A stretch of DNA of 64,000 bases, from NCBI RefSeq assembly GCF_030930995.1, contig NZ_CP133216.1, positions 62,001-126,000 of the forward strand, in the 5' to 3' direction. Positions 42,198 through 49,614 of the stretch are shown in pieces. The stretch is from Thiothrix subterranea. Lineage in GTDB: Bacteria > Pseudomonadota > Gammaproteobacteria > Thiotrichales > Thiotrichaceae. Every line of letters begins with the position of its first letter. The first letter of the stretch is position 1. A model generated the notes under the pieces. It saw nothing but the letters and a program-made list of their open reading frames with translations, did no database searches and was not told the DNA's origin. Position numbers and translations under genes: made by a program.

Positions 42198-43790
42198 ATG
42201 ATTACATTGGAAAAACTGGATACCTTACGCGGTAAGCCGGAAGAACTGAAAGACATGAAATCTGTCCGCCAATTGGTGGATGACCTGACCAAAGCCAACT
42301 GGCTGTTATGGCTGGCTGGGGTTGCGGCCTTTCTCGCTTCTGCCATGTTTGTGGTGAAGTATTTTGTCGGCGGCGACCTGACCCCATCCGTCTGGACGGG
42401 GGAGCAATGGGCCAATGCGTGGCTGGGTTTGGGCATCACCCTGGTGGTGACGTTTGGGCAAGGGCTGCTGTATGCCAGTGGCTACAAAGGGCCTGCTGCG
42501 CTGGTGGCTGTCTGCATTGTGGTGTTCTTCGGATTGTTCTCCGAGGTATCGCAATCCATGGAACGCGAAGATGCCACCGTGCGCCACCGTTCCGAGAACT
42601 CACCCGTGTTCCAGACGGCACTGGGCAGTATCGGCAAACTGACCGATAAAGCGGCAGCGCCCTCCCCTGCCCAACAAGCATTAGCAGCCGCCCAAGGGGA
42701 AGTGCATCGCTGGGAAGCCGAGCAGCAAAAGAAAGCCCAATGCCATACCTGTAGTGAATATAGTACCCGCACCATCGGCAGCAAACTGGCAGAAGCCCAA
42801 GGGAGGGTAGCCGCTGCGCGTGAACAGATAGCGGCTTACCAGACCAGTAACGCCTCTGCCCTGTCCACCGCCATTGCCCAAGCCAAGGCGTTGGAATATG
42901 ACGAGGACAAACATTACGGCATGATCCGCTTGCTGAAACATATGTTCAGCGTGGAAGGCATCGTGGCATCTTTCCTGTTCTCAGTGGTGGTGATCGGTAC
43001 GTTTGAGTACATCTTCCATTTCATTGGCACGTATGTCGGCAACCATCGCAAAGCACTGCAATTGCTGGGGCTGAATGCCGATGGTTCCCCGTTTGAACCT
43101 GCCCCCTCTTTACCTGCCCTACCCTCATCTGCCATGCCCATGCCATCACCTACCCTACCTGTTGCCACAGGTACGGGTGGTACAGGGCAACCGGCAGTGT
43201 CTGGTACGGGTGCGGGTACGGCAAGTGGTGCAGGTGTGCGTCCCCTACCCGGTATGATCCCTGCTGACCATTTCGCACGGGACTGGCTGCGCATGGACTA
43301 TTCCACCACTAACCCTACCTGCCCTATGCCCGGTTTTGCCCCGCCTGTTCCCCCTGTCCCACCCGGTGTTGTCGGTAGCCTGTCCAGCCTTACGGGTAAG
43401 GTGAAGAACCGGGATCAGGGTGGTCAGCGTACAGGTACGCAGCACCCCGGTACGGCAGGTGCAAAACAGGTAACGGGTAAGTACCTTACGGGTAAAGCCG
43501 GTGAGGGCAATGAGGTGCAGGTGGCCGAGTCTGTCTACCTGACCTTGTGCAAACTGGTCAGGGGAGGGCAGTTGCGTCCCAGCCGTCCGGGCTTGAAAAA
43601 GGCGCTTCAGAAAATGCAGGTTGGCAGCAATCAGGTGGAACGGCAGGCAATGGCCGACTTGATCCTGCGGCACATGGAACAGGATGGCGTGGTGTACCGC
43701 AATCCGGCGTACACTGGCCCCAGTTGTGGGCTGGGTGAATTCCTGCCTGTATTGGAAGTCAAACAGGCGGCGCTGGCTTTGGCTGGGTAG
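42198..43790 (+). CDS. Large membrane protein with coiled coil and Pro/Gly/Thr-rich linker
   Basis: 530 aa from ATG at 42198 (AAGGAG at 42186-42191). There are three hydrophobic segments near the N-terminus (WLLWLAGVAAFLASAMFVVK; LGLGITLVVTFGQGLLYASG; GPAALVAVCIVVFFGLFSEV). A helical, probably coiled-coil region with one CHTC pair follows (about 155-250), then another hydrophobic helix (GIVASFLFSVVVIGTFEYIF). A long Pro/Thr/Gly linker (about 295-450) and a C-terminal folded domain that looks like a winged helix (VYLTLCKLVRGGQLRPSRPG) complete it. A membrane protein with a possible DNA-binding tail could tether the plasmid or sense envelope contact; this is inference and no family was recognised. 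Confidence 0.7.
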   Translation: MITLEKLDTLRGKPEELKDMKSVRQLVDDLTKANWLLWLAGVAAFLASAMFVVKYFVGGDLTPSVWTGEQWANAWLGLGITLVVTFGQGLLYASGYKGPAALVAVCIVVFFGLFSEVSQSMEREDATVRHRSENSPVFQTALGSIGKLTDKAAAPSPAQQALAAAQGEVHRWEAEQQKKAQCHTCSEYSTRTIGSKLAEAQGRVAAAREQIAAYQTSNASALSTAIAQAKALEYDEDKHYGMIRLLKHMFSVEGIVASFLFSVVVIGTFEYIFHFIGTYVGNHRKALQLLGLNADGSPFEPAPSLPALPSSAMPMPSPTLPVATGTGGTGQPAVSGTGAGTASGAGVRPLPGMIPADHFARDWLRMDYSTTNPTCPMPGFAPPVPPVPPGVVGSLSSLTGKVKNRDQGGQRTGTQHPGTAGAKQVTGKYLTGKAGEGNEVQVAESVYLTLCKLVRGGQLRPSRPGLKKALQKMQVGSNQVERQAMADLILRHMEQDGVVYRNPAYTGPSCGLGEFLPVLEVKQAALALAG

Positions 43791-43822
43791 TCGCTTCAGG
43801 GGAAATAGGGACGGGGGAGGGG

Positions 43823-43840
43823 AGTTTTACATGTAAAACT
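43823..43840. promoter_or_regulatory. Palindrome AGTTTTACATGTAAAACT, site 5
   Basis: Perfect 18-bp copy between convergent gene ends (43790 plus, 43844 minus). There is no promoter here, which argues for a centromere or spreading role rather than a simple operator. Confidence 0.75.
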
Positions 43841-43843
43841 TCT

Positions 43844-44698
43844 CTATTGCCAAGGCAGGGATTCATAAAAGCCTACAACTTGTTCGTAGGCTTCCTCAAA
43901 AGGCGGTAAGGGTTGTGAAACCTCATTACGCAGCAGGGTATACTCCTTGCCGGAGGCTTCCATAATGTCTGATCTGCGCAAAATGTCCCGCTGAAGCAGT
44001 TCAGGCTCAAGGCGGCCTGTGGCCTTTTTGTGAAACGTGTCCAGCACCTGCTGTTTTTCCCGATGGGTCAGGGGAGGGCAGGTGTCCAACAGATACCAGA
44101 TGTCATACACGTCCTGACGGCGGTTACGCTTACGTACCACCTGCTGAATGATGGAGCGCAGCTTTTCCGCCAGCAGGTCGGTCAGGCCGTAAGCCTGAAT
44201 GGTTTCTTCTCCATCCAACGATAAGGCTTCCAGCTCGTAGCTGGCTTCATTGAAGCTGTAATCAATCTTGACCGTGGTTGGTGCTGCACCCCGTTCCAGC
44301 CGTTTTACGGCATTGCTATCCTGGGTGTTGGCATAACCCAACTGTAACTTGAAAGAGGGGAAAGTGCCTCCTGTGCGGGGTTGCAGTTTGAGGGACTGGA
44401 GACGGCAAACAACCGGGTAGGGGAGTTCATCAGCGGCAACCACCAGTGCTTCCCGCAGGTGTGCTTCAAACTCCGTCCGGTCAATCTCAGGCAAGGTCTT
44501 GTGGGTCGAGAAGTCAATGTCTTCCGTAAAGCGGGAACTGCTGTAACGGATACCCAGCAACATGCCACCCTTCATAATCATGCGTAACCGCAGGTAATTG
44601 TCACCCGCAATCGCGTGCAGGATCAGGTGGACAGCTTGCCTGAAGGTGGTACGGTCAGGGGTGGCAGCCCTGACCCAATCATCAATTTTGGTTTCCAT
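43844..44698 (-). CDS. abiEii: AbiEii-type nucleotidyltransferase toxin
   Basis: 284 aa. DUF1814/AbiEii nucleotidyltransferase: GGMLLGIRYSSSRFTEDIDF (the Gly and the DxD-like EDIDF metal site, about 45-65), KIDYSFNEASYE and TDLLAEKLRSIIQQVVRKRN (conserved Lys). AbiEii proteins block growth by nucleotidylating tRNA or similar targets and abort phage infection. It overlaps the antitoxin gene by 17 nt, the classic type IV pair. Confidence 0.92.
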   Translation of the reverse strand: METKIDDWVRAATPDRTTFRQAVHLILHAIAGDNYLRLRMIMKGGMLLGIRYSSSRFTEDIDFSTHKTLPEIDRTEFEAHLREALVVAADELPYPVVCRLQSLKLQPRTGGTFPSFKLQLGYANTQDSNAVKRLERGAAPTTVKIDYSFNEASYELEALSLDGEETIQAYGLTDLLAEKLRSIIQQVVRKRNRRQDVYDIWYLLDTCPPLTHREKQQVLDTFHKKATGRLEPELLQRDILRRSDIMEASGKEYTLLRNEVSQPLPPFEEAYEQVVGFYESLPWQ

Positions 44699-45605
44699 CG
44701 GACAAGTTTACGGATATGCACCAGGTTTCTGAATAAGAATCTTTGTAAGGTTCAGTCGCCAGCAGTTTGCGGGAGCCACCGCGCTGTACCAAGGCTTTCC
44801 AGCCATCAATGGTGGGGTGCTGGTGTCCTAGCCGCTCTTGCAGGATATAACCGACCCTTACCTTGTCGATGGCCTTACCTTCCTTGTCTATGGTCTTGAG
44901 GATGACGGGGAGGTAATGCCCCGCATATTCGGTGAACACTTCCAGCACATGGCTGAAACCACCACAATAGTCGGGTTCCTGAAGCATATCCAGGAAGGTG
45001 CGCCCTATGGGCGCAACCCGTATGCCACCACTACCGTGTTGTTCCGGGTAAGGGCGGTAGTCCTTGCGGGTATGTTCCTGTATGGTTTTCGCCTGAATCT
45101 CCCCGCCGGGTTTATGGTGCTTGCATGGAATGTCCGCCAGGGCAGGGAGGGAATGGAAATCCTGTTTGGCCTTTTCTTCTGCCAGCCGCCTGAATTCACT
45201 GGCAGTGCAGGTGGTCACATGGACAGTGTGGGGGATGCGGTCAGTCAGGTGATGCCATTCCATTGCACTCAGGTGTGACAGGTAGCAAAACGGGTTCAGT
45301 GTGCAAATGACCTGTTGCGCTGTCGGTGCTGTCAGGCCAGCAACAGCAAACACTGGCAGGTTAGCGAACTGGGTCAGTATGCCTTTGTTGACCAGACTAT
45401 CCAGATTGCGCTCAATGACGGTTTGCTGGGGCAGGTCGGATGTTAGCTTGCCAATAGGTAAACCGGCATAGGTTTTGGTGTGGTAGAGTTTTACCATGTA
45501 CCCTACCAGTTCATAGCGGCTTATCACGGGTTTGGGATGTTCCGTGAGTATCAGCCGTTGCAGGGCTGTAGAAAAGGGGATACTGGCTTTCACATCACTT
45601 CTCAT
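44682..45605 (-). CDS. abiEi: AbiEi-type antitoxin/transcriptional regulator
   Basis: 307 aa. An N-terminal winged helix (SRYELVGYMVKLYHTKTYAG to VIERNLDSLVNKGILTQFAN) is followed by a long AbiEi C-terminal domain (CYLSHLSAMEWHHLTDRIPH; GRTFLDMLQEPDYCGGFSHV). It represses its own operon by binding inverted repeats at the promoter and neutralises AbiEii. The start codon at 45605 lies inside a 41-bp perfect palindrome (45603-45643), the obvious operator. Confidence 0.9.
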   Translation of the reverse strand: MRSDVKASIPFSTALQRLILTEHPKPVISRYELVGYMVKLYHTKTYAGLPIGKLTSDLPQQTVIERNLDSLVNKGILTQFANLPVFAVAGLTAPTAQQVICTLNPFCYLSHLSAMEWHHLTDRIPHTVHVTTCTASEFRRLAEEKAKQDFHSLPALADIPCKHHKPGGEIQAKTIQEHTRKDYRPYPEQHGSGGIRVAPIGRTFLDMLQEPDYCGGFSHVLEVFTEYAGHYLPVILKTIDKEGKAIDKVRVGYILQERLGHQHPTIDGWKALVQRGGSRKLLATEPYKDSYSETWCISVNLSDGNQN

Positions 45606-45643
45606 AATAAGATATATGTCCTTAGGACATATATCTTATTATG
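45603..45643. promoter_or_regulatory. 41-bp perfect palindrome overlapping the abiEi start
   Basis: 20-bp arms, starting CATAATAAGATATATGTCCT on the plus strand, around a single central T. It is perfectly symmetric and includes the abiEi start codon. It is AT-rich and may also contain the promoter -10. It should be the AbiEi autoregulatory operator; in mRNA it would also fold over the start codon. Confidence 0.85.
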
Positions 45644-45759
45644 ATTCATAAGTCAAGTATGGATATTCTTGATATTGGTTTCAGGTACATGAAATAGAAG
45701 GAGTTTAGTCGATATTATGCATACTGTCTGTAGATGTGTCAGGGTGATGGCTGGATAGA

Positions 45760-45777
45760 AGTTTTACATGTAAAACT
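45760..45777. promoter_or_regulatory. Palindrome AGTTTTACATGTAAAACT, site 6
   Basis: Perfect 18-bp copy upstream of the abiE operon. Confidence 0.75.
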
Positions 45778-45880
45778 GTGCTGTTGGCAGGACAAGGCGG
45801 GAACAGGGGAGTTGTCCGTATCCATAAATTTATCCGTATTTATTCATTGGCTGTAACTGTCTGGACAAATGGTAGGGACG

Positions 45881-45896
45881 GTTTTACATGTAAAAC
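45881..45896. promoter_or_regulatory. Palindrome GTTTTACATGTAAAAC, site 7
   Basis: Perfect over 16 bp, 121 bp from site 6. Confidence 0.7.
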
Positions 45897-46282
45897 TGCG
45901 ATTGCTTTTATAATGGCTTTCCCGGCCTGTCAGGCAAGGTATCCAGGTCGTTTCCGGCAAGTATTCTGACCAGGACAAGATGGTGTTGTCCGTGTTACCA
46001 ATGGGGTGGCATCGTTTTGTGGCTGGCAGGGCGGGGATTTGCTGGGGCAGTCAGTAGACGGACATTGGGGTTACGCCTTGGGGGCAAGGGTGCGAAGGCT
46101 GCGGTGAACAGGGATGGAAAAACTGTTGTGGGGCAGGGAACTTGGTCTGTAAAAAATGTCGTTCAGTTTTAGTTAAGTTTTCTGTTCACTTTGGATTTTG
46201 CTTGTGCCAGAATGCGCCCAGCCCTTTAGAAAAGACCCCTCTTGTAGACACGGAAGTCTCACGATAACAATAAGGAAAGCAT

Positions 46283-46322
46283 GGCGACTGGTTCCCCCCT
46301 GACCAGTCGCCTTTATTTTTTT
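46283..46322 (+). terminator. Strong intrinsic terminator, possibly ending a small RNA
   Basis: 10-bp perfect stem GGCGACTGGT/ACCAGTCGCC (46283-46292, 46302-46311), 9-nt loop, then TTTATTTTTTTT. It faces plus and has no plus-strand gene within 600 nt upstream, so it probably ends an untranslated transcript starting near 46200. An AAGGA site and ATG occur just before the stem, but the frame would have to read through the terminator. Confidence 0.65.
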
Positions 46323-46389
46323 GGGTGTCCTGCCTGTCTTATTTCAGCTTGCCTTTACCTTGCCTTGACCCGCTGCCTTGCCGGGGATT

Positions 46390-46689
46390 TCATTCATCCA
46401 CAGACAATGCGACAAACCTGCCATCGGGATTCCGGCAACCTTGGAATGGGTCTTGGGTGTGGGTATTGAACTGTGCCAGCAGGGTAGGTGGGACGCTAAA
46501 GCCTAGCCTGACATTATCCGGTTCACCGTTGGTGGGGTACAACTCCAGCAACAGCCCGCCGAGGTAAGTGGAATAGTGGACTGGGCCGCTACCGTGTTGT
46601 TCCCGTGTGAACGTCAACCCAAGTTGGGTGTAAAAGGTTCTGGTGGCCTCAATGTCGCGGCAACGCAGTACCAGCAGGTTCAGGTGCAT
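46390..46689 (-). CDS. VOC-family (glyoxalase/bleomycin-resistance-like) protein
   Basis: 99 aa, shorter than the usual 120-130 of the family but with a good N-terminal betaalphabeta module (MHLNLLVLRCRDIEATRTFY, TQLGLTFTREQHGSGPVHYS) and the second strand set (GLLLELYP, Glu as metal ligand; NPDGRFVALSVDE). Could be a metal-dependent isomerase, dioxygenase or antibiotic-sequestering protein; the substrate cannot be inferred. It stands alone. Confidence 0.85.
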   Translation of the reverse strand: MHLNLLVLRCRDIEATRTFYTQLGLTFTREQHGSGPVHYSTYLGGLLLELYPTNGEPDNVRLGFSVPPTLLAQFNTHTQDPFQGCRNPDGRFVALSVDE

Positions 46690-46767
46690 TCTGGTTCCTC
46701 TTGTCTGGGTTGGTCTCGCCTGACATGTTACCTGACAGGGAACTGGATGCAGATGTTGCCGATACTA

Positions 46768-47173
46768 GGGTGTGTTTAAACAAACGGCATCAAAGTTCCA
46801 CAGGATTTTAAGCAAGATGCTAATTTATAAAGAATATAGATCGTTTCCAACTTCCCATCTTTAGGCACGTCGCCAACCTGTTTTTTGAGAAAGTGATTAA
46901 GGCGAAGGCAGAAAATGAAAACAGAATAGAAGTGTGGGTAAGGCGCGATTGAAACGGTGGTTTCTTGGAAACGGTGGTTTGCGAGAAGATCAGCCAGACT
47001 AGCTACACACACGTAAAATCAATGTCTTGGGGTTCTTTGAAACAGTTCTTGAAACCGTATTCTCAATAGGCCGACCTATCCCCGTTTGTGAGAATATCAA
47101 TAGCACACGCATTAGGGAGCACGGGGGTGCGAGAAATCTATGGAACTTTGATGCCTTTTGTTTAAGTTCACCC
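46768..47173. mobile_element. 406-bp element with 32-bp terminal inverted repeats (MITE/IS remnant)
   Basis: The left end GGGTGTGTTTAAACAAACGG... (46768-46799) and the complement of the right end GGGTGAACTTAAACAAAAGG... (47142-47173) match at 28 of 32 positions. The element is flanked by TA on both sides, suggesting a TA target. The interior has no intact transposase; a broken minus-strand frame (46776-47012) may be a remnant. It directly abuts an ArdC-like fragment. Confidence 0.65.
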
Positions 47174-47305
47174 TACATTGCCCATTATGTAAAAATGCTG
47201 GAAGACGACCACAAAGCCATTTTCCGGGCATCAACGCTGGCACAGCGGGCTACTGATTACCTCATCGGGCTGGCCTCACCTGTCCTGACAAGGGAAAGCG
47301 CCTGA
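47174..47305 (+). pseudogene. ArdC-like antirestriction protein, C-terminal remnant
   Basis: The segment YIAHYVKMLEDDHKAIFRAS followed by TLAQRATDYLIGLASP resembles the C-terminal end of ArdC-type antirestriction proteins (ssDNA-binding plus zincin). Only about 43 codons remain, starting exactly at the right end of the 406-bp element. No continuation was found on the element's left side, so the 5' part is deleted rather than merely interrupted. Confidence 0.5.
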
Positions 47306-47417
47306 AGGTAATACCAAACCTGCCACAATACCGTAGAGGGTTGTGGCAGGCCAAAGGAGCAGCAGACAGCCCGACCCAAGTGCTGGGACACACGGCAAGC
47401 AGAAACAGGACAAAACC

Positions 47418-47834
47418 ATGACGGATGAAACAGTAAAAGAACCTATCAATGCCCACAAAGTCGCTGAAACTGAACGTATGAAGGTGATGCCTGCCTTGTT
47501 CGGGATGCGCTTCGCCCAAGTAGAACAAACGGTCTACCAATTGATGGACGGACTATGCAGCGCCTACCAAGGAGGACAATGGGAACTCTACACCCTACCA
47601 AACAGCAGCTTTTACATGGCTCCACGCAGGGCGGAAAAACTGCTTATCCAATGGGATGGAAACGGGTTTACAGGGGAAATGAGCGCGGATGCTGCCGGTA
47701 TTGTCGCTTGCCTGTTTACCTACTCAGCCCTTTCTTTCCAAGGGTGCGAAACCTGTGGCGACATGTACCACCTGCTGCTGGATTATGCCGAACAACACCC
47801 GGAAGCCAGCCTGATCTTCAGTGCCATCGACTAA
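47418..47834 (+). CDS. ardB: ArdB/KlcA-family antirestriction protein
   Basis: 138 aa from ATG at 47418 (ACAGGAC upstream). Family features: MKVMPALFGMRFAQVEQTVY, YQGGQWELYTLPNSSFYMAP, an ACLFTYSALSF segment and a C-terminal LLDYAEQHPEASLIFSAID. KlcA/ArdB proteins relieve type I restriction of incoming plasmid DNA, probably without binding DNA directly. Normal length. It lies next to the replicon 2 rep gene, as klcA often does near plasmid control regions. Confidence 0.9.
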   Translation: MTDETVKEPINAHKVAETERMKVMPALFGMRFAQVEQTVYQLMDGLCSAYQGGQWELYTLPNSSFYMAPRRAEKLLIQWDGNGFTGEMSADAAGIVACLFTYSALSFQGCETCGDMYHLLLDYAEQHPEASLIFSAID

Positions 47835-47999
47835 AAACGTACTCAAGTGGAGTAAAGCTGGACGAACGTCACAAAATACCAGCAGGACGGCAAAATATCA
47901 GGATTCAGGAAAATGCGGACGATGTGCTATAGTCATAAGTGCGGTACAGGCTGAGGAGCCGATGACCGCCCAGGGTGATGCGGAAGCGTCCCACATGCA

Positions 48000-48019
48000 A
48001 GGGTGTCTTCGGACACCCT
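48000..48019. terminator. UUCG hairpin between ardB and rep
   Basis: 8-bp stem AGGGTGTC/GACACCCT closed by TTCG, followed by ATATTATT on the plus side. It lies between convergent ardB (end 47834) and rep (end 48052) and may terminate either. An iteron-like box CCGGAATTTGTAGCA lies at 48036-48050, touching the rep stop. Confidence 0.6.
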
Positions 48020-48051
48020 ATATTATTCAGGCAACCCGGAATTTGTAGCAA

Positions 48052-48789
48052 TTAGGCTGCTTCACTCTCGTCCAAATCTTCCACCACTGGCAACAAGGGC
48101 AATTCTTCTTGTTGCGATGCCTTTGTGAAACGGAAGTCAATCGCCACCACCGAACGTTGTTCCCTGATTGCTACCCAAGATACGCGCAAGTCTGTATGCG
48201 AGTTAATCTGCTCAACGGCTGGAACCAGAATACGTGCCTTGAAGTTGGCAAAACGCATATAAGAATCTGACAACTCCAGCATTTCCTTGAAATCTACCAG
48301 CGTCACACGAATAGAAGACCGCAGTTTCACGTACTGCTTAAGATACTCATAAACCCGGATAGCATAAGTACTGGTCAGATGTGATATGTAGCGCAGGTCA
48401 TAACTGGTAAAACGCTCATTCAACAGCGTTAAAAATGGCAGTATCTCCGGGGAAAAATTCACCGTAACCCGACCATTACCCCTGTCATACGTCGCCTTAC
48501 TAACCCAACGAACCTTCTCAACCCTGCCATCTTCAAACCGGGTCTTTACTTCCCGGTTCCACAGCCTTTCTGTTGCATCCTCTAAGGCTTCATAAGCATG
48601 GCGAGTCTCAAGCGTATAGGCAGCCGCAAAAGCAGCCGCAGTCACCGCCTTGATACGAGAAAAAGGCTTGCTCGAATCAATTTGGGCAATACAAAACAAG
48701 ATCAGACGTTGTTCATTCAAACTCAACGTATAACCTGCTTTCACCAATTCATTGGATTTGGTAACTTTCCAGTTAGTAATGTCATCCAC
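48052..48789 (-). CDS. Rep_3-family replication initiator (replicon 2)
   Basis: 245 aa, typical RepB/RepA (PF01051) size. First winged helix: KVTKSNELVKAGYTLSLNEQ, then RLILFCIAQIDSSKPFS. The ERLWNREVKTRFEDGRVEKV segment is followed by the second winged helix SHLTSTYAIRVYEYLKQYVK. It binds the five iterons upstream on its own side and, by inverted half-sites at 48811-48834, should repress its own gene. Distinct from the replicon 1 initiator in length and iteron sequence. Confidence 0.95.
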   Translation of the reverse strand: MDDITNWKVTKSNELVKAGYTLSLNEQRLILFCIAQIDSSKPFSRIKAVTAAAFAAAYTLETRHAYEALEDATERLWNREVKTRFEDGRVEKVRWVSKATYDRGNGRVTVNFSPEILPFLTLLNERFTSYDLRYISHLTSTYAIRVYEYLKQYVKLRSSIRVTLVDFKEMLELSDSYMRFANFKARILVPAVEQINSHTDLRVSWVAIREQRSVVAIDFRFTKASQQEELPLLPVVEDLDESEAA

Positions 48790-48810
48790 GTGCTGTATCC
48801 TTCCCTATCT

Positions 48811-48834
48811 GCTACAACTACAAAAATTTGTAGC
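48811..48834. promoter_or_regulatory. Inverted half-iterons in front of replicon 2 rep
   Basis: GCTACAA (48811-48817) and TTGTAGC (48828-48834), facing copies of the iteron core, 22 nt upstream of the rep start. This is the usual autorepression operator of Rep_3 dimers. Confidence 0.8.
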
Positions 48835-48872
48835 AATAGCAGGAGGATAGCACAAAAATCAGTGAGTAAGTC

Positions 48873-49125
48873 TGTGGATATGCTGTGGATAAAATGTGGA
48901 CGTGCGGAATCTGTAGCACGAACAGCCGGAATCTGTAGCACTGAACCCGGAATCTGTAGCACGAACAGCCGGAATCTGTAGCACGAACAGCCGGAATCTG
49001 TAGCAGATAACCGCTATAACCCAATGATAAAAAAGAAGAAATTTAATGCTAAAACATTAAAATCTTAAAACAAGAGTAAATATTTAAAAACAAGTAATAG
49101 TAGGCACAAAAAAATCTGTGGATAA
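48873..49125. other. Origin region of replicon 2 with DnaA boxes
   Basis: TGTGGATAA (complement of TTATCCACA) occurs at 48884-48892 and 49117-49125, and TGTGGATAT at 48873-48881. They bracket the five iterons. An AT-rich block (about 49016-49115, with runs such as AAATTTAATGCTAAAACATT) between iterons and the distal DnaA box is the probable melting region. The following 49126-49614 holds a GC palindrome (49227-49250), one iteron box (49430-49444), palindrome site 8 and the parA leader. Confidence 0.85.
48905..49005 (+). repeat. Five iterons of replicon 2
   Basis: The core CGGAATCTGTAGCA starts at 48905, 48927, 48948, 48970 and 48992 (spacing 22, 21, 22, 22), usually followed by CGAACAGC. Single copies with 0-1 changes also occur at 48036, 49430, 51092 and 52204, and in a group of four at 41115-41462. 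Confidence 0.93.
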
Positions 49126-49226
49126 CCAAGCACTTCAAGGTAAAAAGACCCAACCCTTCGCACCTAAAGGTGCTTCGCCCTGTCCTACGGACAGCCTACA
49201 AGGAATTCCCTTCGGTCATACACTCT

Positions 49227-49268
49227 TTGTCTTGGGGCTTTGCCCCAAACCCCAAGGTATTTATACCA
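49227..49268. repeat. Palindromic element CTTGGGG...CCCCAAGGTATTTA, copy 1
   Basis: CTTGGGGCTTTGCCCCAAAC followed by CCCAAGGTATTTATACC. The complement TAAATACCTTGGGGT recurs at 53706-53720, followed by the perfect inverted repeat CTGGGGTGACACCCCAG (53721-53737). Probably a shared transcription-stop or REP-like element. Confidence 0.5.
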
Positions 49269-49429
49269 GGATGATGATGTATTTCTTCTCCTGACCGACG
49301 ATTTTGGGAAATTAAAGGGCGATATGAGCATTATTTTGCAGTAGTGATGGCAGAATGATTTTACATTGGCTGGATTTTAAGCCGGGAAAGTTATTCCAAT
49401 CAGGAATTGGGTGACTGATTCCGGTTTCG

Positions 49430-49444
49430 TGCTACAAATTCCGG
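49430..49444 (+). repeat. Solitary iteron box upstream of replicon 2 parA
   Basis: TGCTACAAATTCCGG, one change from the iteron core complement, 12 bp before palindrome site 8. This repeats the box-plus-palindrome pairing seen inside the O-like gene. Confidence 0.7.
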
Positions 49445-49455
49445 GTTGGAATTCG

Positions 49456-49473
49456 AGTTTTTCATGTAAAACT
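49456..49473. promoter_or_regulatory. Palindrome AGTTTTTCATGTAAAACT, site 8
   Basis: One mismatch from consensus, 142 nt upstream of parA. Confidence 0.65.
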
Positions 49474-49545
49474 TCCCCGCTTAACCCTTTGAAGGTTGTT
49501 TTTTCGGTTATTAGGTCTAAGATACTGCTAAAGTCAATGACATGC

Positions 49546-49557
49546 ACCTATATAGGT
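49546..49557. promoter_or_regulatory. Palindrome ACCTATATAGGT in the parA leader
   Basis: Perfect 12-bp palindrome 58 nt upstream of parA, close to where a promoter is expected, and of the size of KorA operators (GTTTAGCTAAAC in RK2). Candidate operator for the TrfB/KorA-like protein at 51352 or for ParA. Confidence 0.45.
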
Positions 49558-49614
49558 TGTTATAAAGGTTGTATTTACGGCTTTAAATAAAAACCTGACT
49601 ACACGAGGACATCC

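Larger units (their letters stand above)
45644..46389. other. Intergenic region with two palindromes and a strong hairpin
   Basis: About 745 nt without a convincing gene. It holds palindrome sites 6 and 7 (45760-45777 and 45881-45896) and the hairpin-terminator at 46283-46322. Short frames here lack ribosome sites or are broken by the hairpin. Confidence 0.6.

Noticed and set aside
40100-46389. tRNA or rRNA genes and known riboswitches in this gene-poor stretch
   Set aside because: No cloverleaf with a GGTTCRANYCC-type T-arm or recognised riboswitch core was seen.
46281-46469. 62-aa plus-strand frame MATGSPLTSRLYFF...
   Set aside because: Its first codons form a strong intrinsic terminator and the rest overlaps the VOC gene antisense.
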